Assembly (NCBI GenBank): GCA_000149265.1
Contig: CH003208.1
Coordinates: 186,212-250,211, forward strand
Reading direction: 5' to 3'
Source of the DNA: Ciona savignyi
Lineage: Eukaryota > Chordata > Ascidiacea > Phlebobranchia > Cionidae
DNA: 64,000 nt
Made by a program: the position numbers and the translations under genes. Shown here piece by piece: positions 41,316-54,000 of the stretch; positions within the stretch are counted from its first letter, which is position 1, and the number at the start of each line of letters is the position of its first letter. Under the pieces are notes generated by a model. The model was not told the DNA's origin, did no database searches, and was given only the letters and a program-made list of their open reading frames with translations.

Positions 41316-42099
41316 TGAAAAATTGGAAGTTTCGTTCCTTTGCGCTCTACCTCTCTACCACGCCATCTACCGATAGAGCGTTAAGGCACTAACTAGCGCT
41401 AAAGAGCACATCATTCTCGATTGTCTGACGACAATAACTTTTTTCCCACGACTCGCTGGCTCGTCCGGGAGAAAAACAAACAGTTCGTGAATCTCGCATC
41501 ATTCAGCAGCGGCATGTCGCCTGTAGTGCTAGGTAGAGCGGGCGGTTTTTGAGTTATAGAACTAACCGCTTGAATAACCTTCGTTAGTGCAAAATCGCTG
41601 ATTTCGATAATTGACTTTGAATAAGTTTGCTCTAGCAATTAGCTACGAAAGCGAGGATTCAGCCTAGTAATGTAAACTTATAAAAAGCATGGTTAACCGG
41701 TAGTTAGGGACATAAAAGTTACAACTGTTGAGTTAAAGACATCAAGGTTACGGGGAAACCGTATAAATGATAGTTAAACAAAACTATTAAGATCAAACGT
41801 GAATTATATTCTGATATAGTTGCGGGTTGGTTCATATTGCGACGATAGAAATTGGAATTGAAACTTATTGAAGAGGGCTGGACACCGTGGTTGGAATGTT
41901 ATTCGAGCTATGTTTGGTCTCTTAGTCAAACAGTCATTTCGCAATATTTTCATTACTTCACAGTTGACTGGTAGCAATAGCTGCTAAACATCGAATGTAG
42001 AGAATTGCTTAGTATGAAACGTTAAGCAAATGCACTGAAGAATTCGACGAAGCAGTCAAAATAGTTGCAATAGAAGTGACTACAAATTGCTGGGGGAAT

Positions 42100-45000
42100 A
42101 TGGATACCCGGATTTTTATACTTTTTCTCATATTACATTATACTTCAGGTATGTATATGTTGTTGAAGAATTAATAAATATTATTTTTCTCGTTGTTTAG
42201 CATTAAAATATATTAACCCACGTTTATATTGGCGTAATGGGGTAATTCCCCGGATGACGTCGCATTAATCGTCGCAGTTGTGTGTTAGCGCTGACGACAA
42301 TTTGTGACGCGCTAATTCGAATAAAACGAAGGCGCGAGTCTCGCGGCTTAAAGCACGCGGCGAAGTATGTAAAGAAGTCGCCGCAGGCCTGACTACTTCG
42401 CGTGATGCATCCGCCGAACAGGAAGTCACTGTCTATACCCAAACCTGGCGCCCAGGTATATAAATACACCGCCTGCATCGTCCAAGTCCTAGCTTTGCAG
42501 CTGACAACGTATTCGCCATTCCGCCCTGCATGTATATTCACAGGGGAAATATTTGACAGAAAAAAGGATTTTTTAAATAATTTATTTTCAATTTTATTTC
42601 AAAATCGCTTTTATAACACTAAGTTAAATGTATTCCACCGTACAGCCCATAATCAAGCACATTATTCGACACCGACACAGCCGATAATGTAGCGATGCGA
42701 TCTACTGCATATTGCTAATGCATTCGCTAATGCAAATCGTCGTAAATTCTTATTACCTCCTCAAATCAACCAACACGCAGTGGTTTAGTTTATTTCTTCC
42801 ACGATAAAAACACGCAGCAGGACCCAATATAGAACGTTAAAAACAGAAAAAAGACGGCAAAATGACAGTCGTTAAATCACGTCTATAATCCAACTCTGAT
42901 GCATTTAACTCACATTCGTTTTCCCGTATTAACCAACTCATTTTTCAGGTCAGTGTACCGACAATGGAATCTACAGAAACGTGAGTTTATTTCTTTTTGC
43001 TTTTTAGTCATTTAAAAAATCTTATATCACATAGTCGTTTAAAATGTCAGCCGATTTACTGACACTTGGTTGTTTAAAAAGTCCGGCGAATTAAAAGGGC
43101 CAAAACATCGGCGGTTTGAGTTACCAGTTGCGGCTATCGGTAACCTTAATCTGGTCTATTTGTTGTTGCTAATTATAGCCTGCGTCTTTGGCTTGCCACA
43201 ATAGCTTTAACAGCGGTCGGTTTCGAATAGACGACGTTTCACTCTTGTTGTATACAGTCCACCAGTGCCCCATTGAAACCTAACCCACCAACAAACAATT
43301 AGAAAACAAGTTAACAAAGCTAACACAAAAGTGAACACTGTGTCGTATGTTAAAGGCGGTGTATGGCGACTAACCTGTCCCTAACTGTGTGTTAGTGGCG
43401 CGGTTTAGTATTGTTAACAAGGCAACGGTACAACCCGGCATATGTGGTTCTAATGTGGTGATATCAAACCATCTTTATGTGGTGGGTGTGGGATTTTGCA
43501 TCTTTAGAAACACTCAAAGCAAATTGCGAATTTAAGTAAATTGCTTAGTCGGAAGATTCAATTACAGATGTTGTTTCTGTTCTGACTCAAACCGCAAACC
43601 CACGAACGTTCCATACTTTAGTCCGTTTCTTTTGAATTGTTTGACTTCACCGTAAGGCCACACGACCGCTCCTAAATTCTGTTTTTTTACCCGGAAAAGT
43701 TTCTTCTTTTTTTGCCGAAATAAGCCCAATGATGGGCTCGTCATAAAGACAAAATGTTTTGGTAGAGTTAACCATTCGGTCACACAGCCGCTTTTAAATC
43801 CCGTTCTTTCATGTGATAAGTTTCGAACCAGTGATGGGCGTACCAAAATGTGTTTGATATAAAAATCGGTGTAAGTCGAGTTAACCGTTCGGCCACACAG
43901 TCATTTTTAAATTCCATTTTTTTTACCGGGATATGTTTCGAACCCATGGTGGGCGGGTCAATAAGACCGTTTTTGATATAGAAATCGGTGTACGAATCGG
44001 CCGGGTTACCCGTTCAGTCACACACCCGCTTCTAAATTCTGAAACTTTCTCGAAGTTCAGCTGGGTTGCTGACAAACTTGATCCTTCGCCGTCACGTGAC
44101 ACACGCGCCAAACTATTTCTACGCGGTCACGTGACCACCGATTCTTCGCACGCACATTTGTTCAACCACCCGCCTGCTATTATGCCGTCACAATGCCGCC
44201 GCGAATTCGCAACCGCTAACTTCTATAATTCGTCGCCGCTAATGTATAGTATACCGGGATACTAATTGAGTAGAAAACTATGCCGGCTATTCCACTATAA
44301 CGGCCGTTATTTTACCGAGTTTTGGGAATTCTCGAGCGTCATCGCTACGAGTGGCACTCAACGACACTGCAAACGTTAATATTCGACGAACGTTCTTAAA
44401 ATAAAATTAATTAACTATCTCACTAACCCTGGCCTGCTGTGGATCAAAAAATAGAAATAAAACTCAACAATATACTATTCCGGTCATATTATGTGGTTGG
44501 ATGTGACATATTTCGGTGGTTTATTTTAGTGTAAAGTTATGGTGATTTTGCTTGTAATGGCTGTAGCTCGATCTCGCATATTTCGACTGTTTAAAATGAA
44601 AAAGACCAAACAAAATCCAGAGATTCAAACAATTCTGGAAGCGTCAATCGCTATTGACGCTGTGTAAACTACGGAAACGTAATCATCCCGTGTCAGTCCC
44701 CACCCCAAGCTGCCCCAAGTGCTTCCACACACTTTCAGCCGGTCGTGACCATTCCACAGCTACCTAGCATGCGGGCCGGCATTGCGTGCGTTCTAGCAAA
44801 GGCAACAGTAAACAAACTGGAAATAGCCACAGGAATGGGTCTATTTTAAGATATTGATTTAAACGGAAAATCGCGTACAAAAAAAAGCAGCAATTTTTTG
44901 AAAAAATTATTGATTAAAAAATTGTTTATACACCAAAAAATAATATAGGTGTTCAGTTTTAAAAGCGGTTTTATTAAATAAAAAGTCACATTGTTCGAAA

Positions 45001-48000
45001 AATAACTTATCATATTCACAACTACAACTTTATTTTGCCACTTCTTTAAATGAACTGTTTCACTGTTTTATAATACGATTTTGAAATTATCCTATTGGAT
45101 ATCTTTTAAGTAGTTTAAATTATAAAAATAACCTATTAACTTATCACCAAAACAATTTTAAAACGGAACGCCTTAACATCTGTATAATACAACATCTTAT
45201 CTAACATTGAATATAAAACTAATTTGTTTTCCGTGTATATATAAAACGCGGTTATTTACAAGTCTCCATCACCAAGCTAGACAGTAGTAGACCACGCCCT
45301 TTCGTGTTTACAGAAGTGATTTTATAAAAAAATCGATGCATTAGTGTGTTAGGCAGTCAGTACCATAACAAAGAGAGACTTGTTTCGCACTTCGGCCACA
45401 CCTACAACTGATGCACCCGGCTTTTTACTAAGCCCCTTTGAGCTCTATAATGTCGATATTTTTAAAATCCAAATCACGTTCAAAAACCTGCAAATTCGCA
45501 GACGACTTTTCTAAAATCCAACTTCATTGAATTCTTTGAGTACGAATAATCGCCATTGTTGTAGTACAAGCATGGTGTGTGACGTCATACAGGTCCCGGT
45601 GGGAGTTAGCACCCAAGGTCCGGATATTAGGCAGGAGTACAGTCTACCGTTCCGTCAACTTTTACTTTTATCTTTCAACCTTTGGTACTTAATTCATCGC
45701 TGACGTAATGCCGCGTTTATAATGATGCGGCTTTGAGCATATTTACAACTTGTGGGGGTTAAATCAGTACGTTTATTATATTAAGCAAGTGGTTTTAGAG
45801 AATTATGTACGTAAAAAACGATCTACACAAAGAAATATCGGGCCATAGTAGGTTGGACACTTAAAAAACAAATTCATATTTCAAAAACAAAACAGTTTTT
45901 ATGTGATGGACTCATGTATTGCAAAACGGACTATTTCAAAATTTAAAATAAATTGAAACTTATAGTTCTATGTACCATAGAACCAACAAAATAGCCCATA
46001 AAAGTGATTCCCAACCGGCCCCCATACACCCTAGGGCAACAAAAATGCGGTTTGGGTGGTCATTAAACTTTGTGGCTGCAGGGTAAAATCTAATCATAAA
46101 ATAAATAACAAAATTATAGATAACCAGGCAATACTTTATGCTTTTAGAAACTATACACCAAAAATTATGTACTGGTTTTATTGAGACGGGACCTAAAACT
46201 TAAACTAAACTATTAAACCATGGCATCAAAATGTGGAAAACACAGGTGTACAGTAAAAAAAATAATTCCACATAAACTAACTTTTAGCTATTTAACCAGT
46301 CAACGTCAAAAATTGTTCCTTGTTAATGGCATAGTGTGACGTAATAAGTGTAGGCGCAGATGTTAAATTGGTAGTTGGCATTGCTGTTTAAGTTTAAAAA
46401 AACTATTCAGCACTGGGCCATATAAACGACTATAAAGACTCAATTGTAAGTACCGGTAATAACTTACAATCTCGGAGTCTGACGGGATATTTGATTAATT
46501 GATTACGGCCGGTTTAATCGAGGTATATAGTATATAGGCGGCCTGTAAACCTAGTATTAACGCCTGTTAAAACAATATTGCTGAAGGTATGCGCTCGTCG
46601 GGGAATTGTAGTGGATTGATACGTCAACATTAAGTATATGTGACGTCACTATTGTCAACGCACTCCAGATTCTTTACGCTTGATTGACATTGCGTAACAA
46701 CTGGACGTAAAAGCGTGAAAATCTGCGATACGGGGTTTCGTATTAGCATCGCAGATTTTGATGAAAAGCTTTAAATATGATTGTGACATGCGGACAGTTG
46801 GTTTGTGACGTGACAGGTGGTATTGAAGCATCAAACAAAACAAACAACGCGAATTGAGCGATGAAAAACTGGTTTTGTGTTTTTCCGACGTTGTCTCTCA
46901 GTCCATCTTACACGAACCCGACTCGCTTAATAACCATACTATAACCCAGCTATTGTAAATAGCCATCGGGAAATAAGGTGGAAATTTTGACAAGTCAATT
47001 CATTTCTCGGATGTTTTCAGCTTAGATCGCATTGTCCGAATCGCCCCGACTTTCATCGACTATTTTGTCACTTATAAAACAACAAACCTGGTATTAAATT
47101 ATCCGCTTGCCGCGGTGGTAACGTCTTAGTCATCAAATACGGGAAACCCTTAGGTGAAGTGGTCTCTAATGGAGCCCTCGGTAAAAAGCGTCAACATCAT
47201 ATCTGATCGAACATATACAGTCATTTCCCTTCTCTCAGGTGAACTATAATTGCGATTCAATGTTCTCTATAAACATTAACATTCAGATTTAATCTTAAAT
47301 GATTGAGTGTAAACTCTGCAACCTTAACGATGCTTTCTTTATATTTCATGATTGTTTTTAGAAACACAAGATACTAAAACATCCGTCCGAAGATAGAGCG
47401 TTTTTTAAATGATTTGTTAAAATAAAAACATGCAAAATATATTTTAAATTCAGACGTGTCAAATTTTGGTGAGCTTAGTTGTCGATTAATTTTAAAATGT
47501 TTATTTAAAAGTGCAATGTTGTGTTTTTTTAGACTGTTTACGGTTCCATCCTATAAGATAATGAGGAAAATACTCGCTTTTTATTAAACTTTTTGATGAA
47601 ATTATATTGCGTTACAAAATGCTTTGGGTAAAAAAAAATTGAGTTACGAAATGCATTGGGTTACTGGGTAACCTTGGGAAAAATATAAAGCAAAAGCCTT
47701 TCGCAATTTTTAAATTGACACCCACGACCATTTTACATTGGGACCCACCACAATATAAAGTAATCAATCAGATACAATTATTTTCGTTGCGACACCTCCA
47801 AATCCCATAATCCCGTTTTGTTCCACTTTAAAATGGTTTAGAATCGTGTGAAAATTCACGAATTGTGTTCAAGCATATCGCGACAACGACTAAGGTTACC
47901 AGTTCTGTAATTGTGTATAATAAATATCGCGAAAATAAGTGAAGAGAAACAAACACATTGCTTAAGGCGTTCACGCGCGTGTCCCGCTAAACCTCAATTC

Positions 48001-51000
48001 ACCGAACGAATTAATGAAGTTTTAAATTTTAATGACTTCTGGTAAATGGCTGAAAAAGAAGTTATAACCAGTGCGACTACTAATTATACCTTGTTATGCT
48101 AGCCGGTTGTTTTTCAATAGCAAGGTGACAAAGAACGACCAGACAAGGTACTAGGTAACGCGATCGAGCACCGGAAATCAAAATATCGAAAAAATGCCCC
48201 CCTTACCAACACTTTTTTGCTATATTGTATACTAATAGCTGGTTAGAATTGGGTTTATATCAGGCTAGACTTATGAGGAATCTGTGTAACCGTTGGTTGA
48301 TTTGGAATTCTAGACCAGGTGTAAGTTGGAAAATCATCCGGTGTCCTTGATTTAAACCTCAAGACAATGGTAACCTTACCCCCTCCCCCCTTGGATATTC
48401 GCGTTGTCGGTACATCTCGGTTTTGTGTGTTTGTTGTTAAAACAATTCCATTGTCTGGCGACTGTGTCGTAACAGATCGATTGTTTACACCGCTGCATGC
48501 ACCTGGCATTCGGATGTGACGTATGTGGAAGTGGGGCGCGTTTTACCATTGTTGCTACAACAGTTGTTGTGACGTCGACAATACCGCATGTGTGTGCTCA
48601 TAACTCCGATTGAAGTGGCAACTTTGAGCAGAGACTGTCTAGCTGTGCTAATGAACAATATGCGAGAAATGTAGAGAGGGTACTTGGTTACACACTCATC
48701 TTAGGTACAACGGAGTATTCGCGGGCAGCATCGACCGTTACACAGAGGACCACGTTATTTGCGACTCAATGACGTTGCAACGTGACGTAGGTAAAGGTCC
48801 AATAGTTTGGGAGTCATCGCGTCAAGGAAATCTGGAATGTTGGCCCAGTGCAAATATGACAGAATCGGTAGGAAGGTTGCTACCAAAACGGGGGCAGCTA
48901 ATTAAGCGCAAATCCGTATTAACCCTAACCTAACCCCTGGTTCATGTAAAATGATGGGCCCAGAATGTTCCAAAGTAGGATCACTAATTCGGGAATTACA
49001 AATTTCCCTTTTGTGTTTTATTCCAAGAAAACGAGTTCTTTAAAACAATGCTGTTTCGATTATAATCTGGAACCGGCGATTTTGGAGTTGATTGACAATC
49101 ATGTTTGTTCGTCATAATGTCTCTGATGTGTCCCTATGGCAACAAACTTCTGGCAACACGCGCGAAGTTGTGGATACACTGCTACGTAAGCGGCTATGAC
49201 ATCACAATGGCACGCGAAATAGTCGCGGTTGTGTACTTAGCACACAGTAGTCGTACGAACTACGCTTGTTTGACTTGTACAACTAAATATAACCACGATC
49301 ATCTAATTATCTTCCGCTATTTGGAGCAAAGGCTTGGTCACATACATCATACCGGTATCCAATGGACTTTAGACTTTTCACTTTTAAAGTCCAAAAAAAT
49401 AGAATTTTATATCAAATAACCTATAACTTCATTGTTTGGTGGAAAAAATGATTCGACAATTTTGTATTGATTTCGTTTAAAAATGCCACAAAAAAGAGAA
49501 ATTACTTTTGCCGGGTTGTTTTCGGAACTATAAATAAACACACACCACAAGTGTTAGTCTCGACGATTAACGACCAAAACTATGTTCAATCAATCGTTAA
49601 AGAACTGGTGAGTAATTACCAATGTCATGGCCACAAGTGGCGACTTAGGACTTGGTTTCCCCTGGGGGACTACAAGTAAAGAGATGTTTTCAGCTGTACT
49701 TCGGACGACTGTTGATAAAAATCAATGGTTCGTGCTTCCCTGTGTACAGGTAGGCCATTATGTTGTTTCTATGTTTGTGCGGATGCCTAACCTTTGACCT
49801 CTGCGCGATTTGAGCACGAGTCATTTCGAGAATCACCCGCAGAAGCGGCGCCGGGGTCATGTAGAGAGAAGGCAAACCCGCTCACCGCTGGGCCACATAC
49901 AAAAATAAACAAAACGAAGTCCGATTCGTGAGATCGATCGCTGCCAACTGCCGAAATATAGGCCAAAAGCTAAGCCACCGGTACGCACCACCATTACGTT
50001 ACGCTTTGTAATATTGAGTACGTCTTCTCGGGAGATCCTATTACGTATTCTCTGACCAGGTCACAATATATCAGGATTAAGCAACGGTCGAAATGCAGCT
50101 ACAGAGTTCGTAAGAGTTCGACGAATTCATTTTTTCTCAAAACGTTGCAGCTAAGATCTAAGATCTTGTAAGAGATCTTGTTGTCCTTTCTTAACGCATA
50201 GAGTTACGCAGTAATTATGCACCTTACGTGCGAAGCAGTATGGGTTGAATAACCCAAGAGAAGATGTCGTCGAATTACGTGGTTTGTAACCTTCACTCGA
50301 GGTCCACAGGTGATCAAAGCCTCTACACAGGCAGCCAAGTACAATGTAATCAAGTGGCATCTGCCAGCTGAGTGGGTGGTACTAAAAACCTTCACTTTAA
50401 CCTGCACAATAATTGGCTTCGACCTGTGCATAAAATAACCTTTTTCCCGTTAATCCATGGGTTGTGTCACTTGTCAGGAAGATTTTTGGTTTTATGGTCG
50501 GCGAAAGACGGGACTTAAACAACGCCCTGCGAGTATAAATATCACTCGTCGGAGAGTCGCTTCAAGTAAATGAGAAGCGAAATGTTAAGCGTTCCTTGAC
50601 GTGTCTTACTTGAAGGTTATTTCAATCAAGTTCTGATTACTCAGGCGATTTCCCACGATTCGTAATATTCGTCATTGTCTACCAGACCCTATTACTGTTG
50701 TCTGTGCTTTTATGCTTTAGTGATTATCATTCATTGTCCAATTATGATCACTCGGCTAGCGGTTTCAGGTGTACATTGGATTGAGTTTGCAACATTATGA
50801 GCCTTTCTAATCTGCGGGTTAGCCCGTCATCAGTTGTCTTAGTTATGCAATCAATACCTGTTTTCCCACAAACCCATAGGTGGTCATACGCAACCCGATA
50901 CTGCCAAGGAAAGTCGCTTCGGTTTCCCGGGCTAGTAGTTCTTCAAACTATGGATGACGGGCCAAGTGATATTTGCACGGCTGCCTTGATAACGACTAGT

Positions 51001-54000
51001 TGTGTCGCCAAGAAGTGCCAGGGAACGCGTTGAAAGATGTTTTTGCGCCGACTACAATGAATTGTATTAATTGATAAGCCATCGAACATATCATGACACA
51101 TCTCTGCTTATCAGTCGAGGTTTAATCTATGTCGGTCGGATCTGTCACCAAATACACTTTGATATCTATGGCGGTTGGAACAATGTGTTTTCTATGTATT
51201 GTTGGATAACGTTAGAGCGAAAACGTCATTTCCCCTAAACATCGTCATTAAAAGAGAATTATTTGTATAGGTGGCCAAGTTACGAAAATGTTTTGTTGAA
51301 AATGACTGTTTATGTAAGTTAACCTGAAATTATAGTTTGTTATTGGTGCGCAGTGGCTACTGTTTAATTCTAAACTAATTTATCATTCTCAATAGATCAT
51401 TTGGGGTTAAAGATTTTGTTTTGGCATTTTGTCAGTATGGTAGAAACAAATATAAGACCACATATGTAGTGAAATGTGTCCTTTGGCCCTGAGCTGTCCA
51501 CACTTTCTACTGAATGCGTGCGAATTCGCATGCTATTCATATACCCACTTAAACCCTGGGTCATATGCGGGTTGCGTGAGGGTAAACCTAGAAGCTTGCG
51601 ATCAAAGCTAACCACTTAGCAATTTCTAATGACTTCACCTTTGAAGTACTTAACTGTACTACTAAACCCCATTCCGCAAAACCAACTATTTGAAACATTG
51701 CTTTGATACCGAACACATCAGTTTATCTTGCCGACAACAGCTTTTGTGACATCATAGTGTTGTTTACTTGTAACCGGCACGTGCCCGTGAGAAAAATGTG
51801 AGGCTTAAATCGCCTTAATCTTTGAATAAATACTTTACGGTTAAACCATCCCTTAAATCCGACCATAAAATGAAACCAAACTATAAAGTAGAGCTTAACA
51901 ACATTTTTCTTTTGGTTATAATCTTGCGTAATAGCAATGTAACGCGCGGTTTGTTTGTATTGCAGAAATAAGATTAATGTGATCTCCTTGGCAACTTATA
52001 TTTCCAACAGTTGACAACTGAATGTCACAACTCTCGCGTCAGTCATAATTATTTTTGTTTCAAAAACACGAGTTCTTATAAATCGTTATCACTGGTAGGC
52101 CTATATACAAACACATTGTATAAACAGGTTTCTATCTTTGCCATCTATAGCAGTGATTCCCAAACTGTTTTTACTCCCGTACCATTTTAAGTTTTTGTAC
52201 AGTGTTCGCACACCACTTAAGTTACTATAAACTATACAGTATTAGATGAAAATAAGGATGTAGCTATTTTGCAGTTTAATAAAGTATGCTGAAGAAAGTC
52301 ATGTACCACTTGAAAAACTTTAAGATACAACCAGTTGTACAATAGTTTGGGAACCACTGATCTACAGCACACTGTACGGTCGATACATTGGCGCCGGTGT
52401 TCGTCGCCACTTTTTGACTTTTATCGAATTTTTCTCTTTCATGTCAACGTTGTTGCACCAGCCTAAAATAACTCGATTGGTCACAATTACAAGGATGTTA
52501 CCACGATAAAACAGGCGAAACTGAGACGTTTCTGCACACTTATTCAACGCATGAAGTTACGACATAATAGCCTATACTAGAATGTGTCTTAAAATCCTAA
52601 AATTTTCTGGCGATATCTCCTATAAAGTGGTAAGACGAAACCCCAAAGAAAAAACTACACTGCCATCTCAAAACAATTTTGGATCTATGCCAGTTTGATT
52701 AAATATAAAAAAATGGGTTTGCATTAAGACTGAATGCGTTTTGTTTATTTAAAAATACCCTTTTTATTAAAATATTTCTTATTACATTTTTCGTTGAACA
52801 ATTGGGAATTTATCAAAAGTCAGAAAAAATTGTTTCGATTATGGGTTAAAAGTTTGTGGACTTAGCCGAACGGTTATCTTCTCAGGCCATTGGGCATGTT
52901 ATTGCTGACGACAAAATGTAAAATGATGTTTCTACTGGGTTCCGCTGCTATACTTTCTGGGTTTGTTTTTCCCCTGACACGCTTCATGCGAACCGCGGGT
53001 TTTATGGGCCGGAATGGACGATTCGGCTTGAAAGTTTTCGAATACTAAACTCGACCCATTCAATTAATATTAAACGGTCGTAATGACGTTTTGGAATAAT
53101 TAACTCGACCCATTCGTATAATGAAATTCGTCATTCGTCTTAATGAAAGTTTTCGAATACTTAACTTGACCCATTCGTATACTTAAACGGTCTTAATGAC
53201 GGTACCATTACAGGTTCAAAACTCATCCCGGTTAAAAACAAGCACATAGATTCTGCGCATTGAATCAAATGTGTATGGAAGGCGGCACCTTTGACTTTAA
53301 ACTATAGTTTAAAAAAGGTTATATTTTAACCAATTTTAAACGTCAAAAATGAAAAATTTGAAACCGATTTTTCCAAAAAAATTCAGACAAATTGAAACAA
53401 ACGTTTTAAAATGATCTTATATTTAACCGACTGTCAAATTAAAATACTTCTTCGACCGCGTTTCACACAAGTTTAACCGTCTGTTGCATTATGTATGTAA
53501 TCCTGACAGGTTTAGTAAACAGTAATTGTTGCGTTTGAAATCAGCAGCCTTAAGTTACACAATAGTTCGATCAATTTTAAGGTTGGGACGCTGTCTCAGC
53601 GCCCGACACTTCCCTATAGGCCGGAAGACAACTGCTTCCTAGACCGTCTATGCTGAAAAAAATCGCCCAAAATCGCCAAAAATGTAGACTTTACTCGATA
53701 CCCTTATGTTGTGAAAACCTTGTTTAGCTAGATTCCAGTGTCGTGTTAGGGTGAAGCACGATATACAATCTCCTATCAGCTATTTCGATCAGTCTTGTGG
53801 TTATTATATATTTATTTTGCCAATTTTATCACACAAAGACTTGTGAACACCATATAACTTTAAAGTAATGCTTCGGACCGGCGCCTTAACCAAGATATGG
53901 ATAATTGGTCTAAACCCAATTATGCCCCATGCTCACGATCTATCAAAGTAATTCTCTTAACACTAATCGCTTGTTTGAAGAAACTGCCAGACAGTTTCGT

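Larger units (their letters stand above)
39744..42099. other. Intergenic region between carboxypeptidase and the VWC gene
   Basis: Carboxypeptidase 3' UTR, then S1 fragments at 40737-40800 (+) and 40915-40980 (-), S2 at 40815-40908 (+), and an S2 run at 40983-41315. From 41320 to 42099 is the presumed upstream region of the VWC gene; no TATA box is obvious near the ATG. Confidence 0.6.

Noticed and set aside
42224-42541. Minus-strand frame of 105 codons near VWC exon 1
   Set aside because: No domain or splice pattern; probably a chance frame in GC-richer intron sequence.
43933-44265. Plus-strand frame of 110 codons
   Set aside because: Its first part is antisense S2 SINE sequence and the rest has no coding signature.
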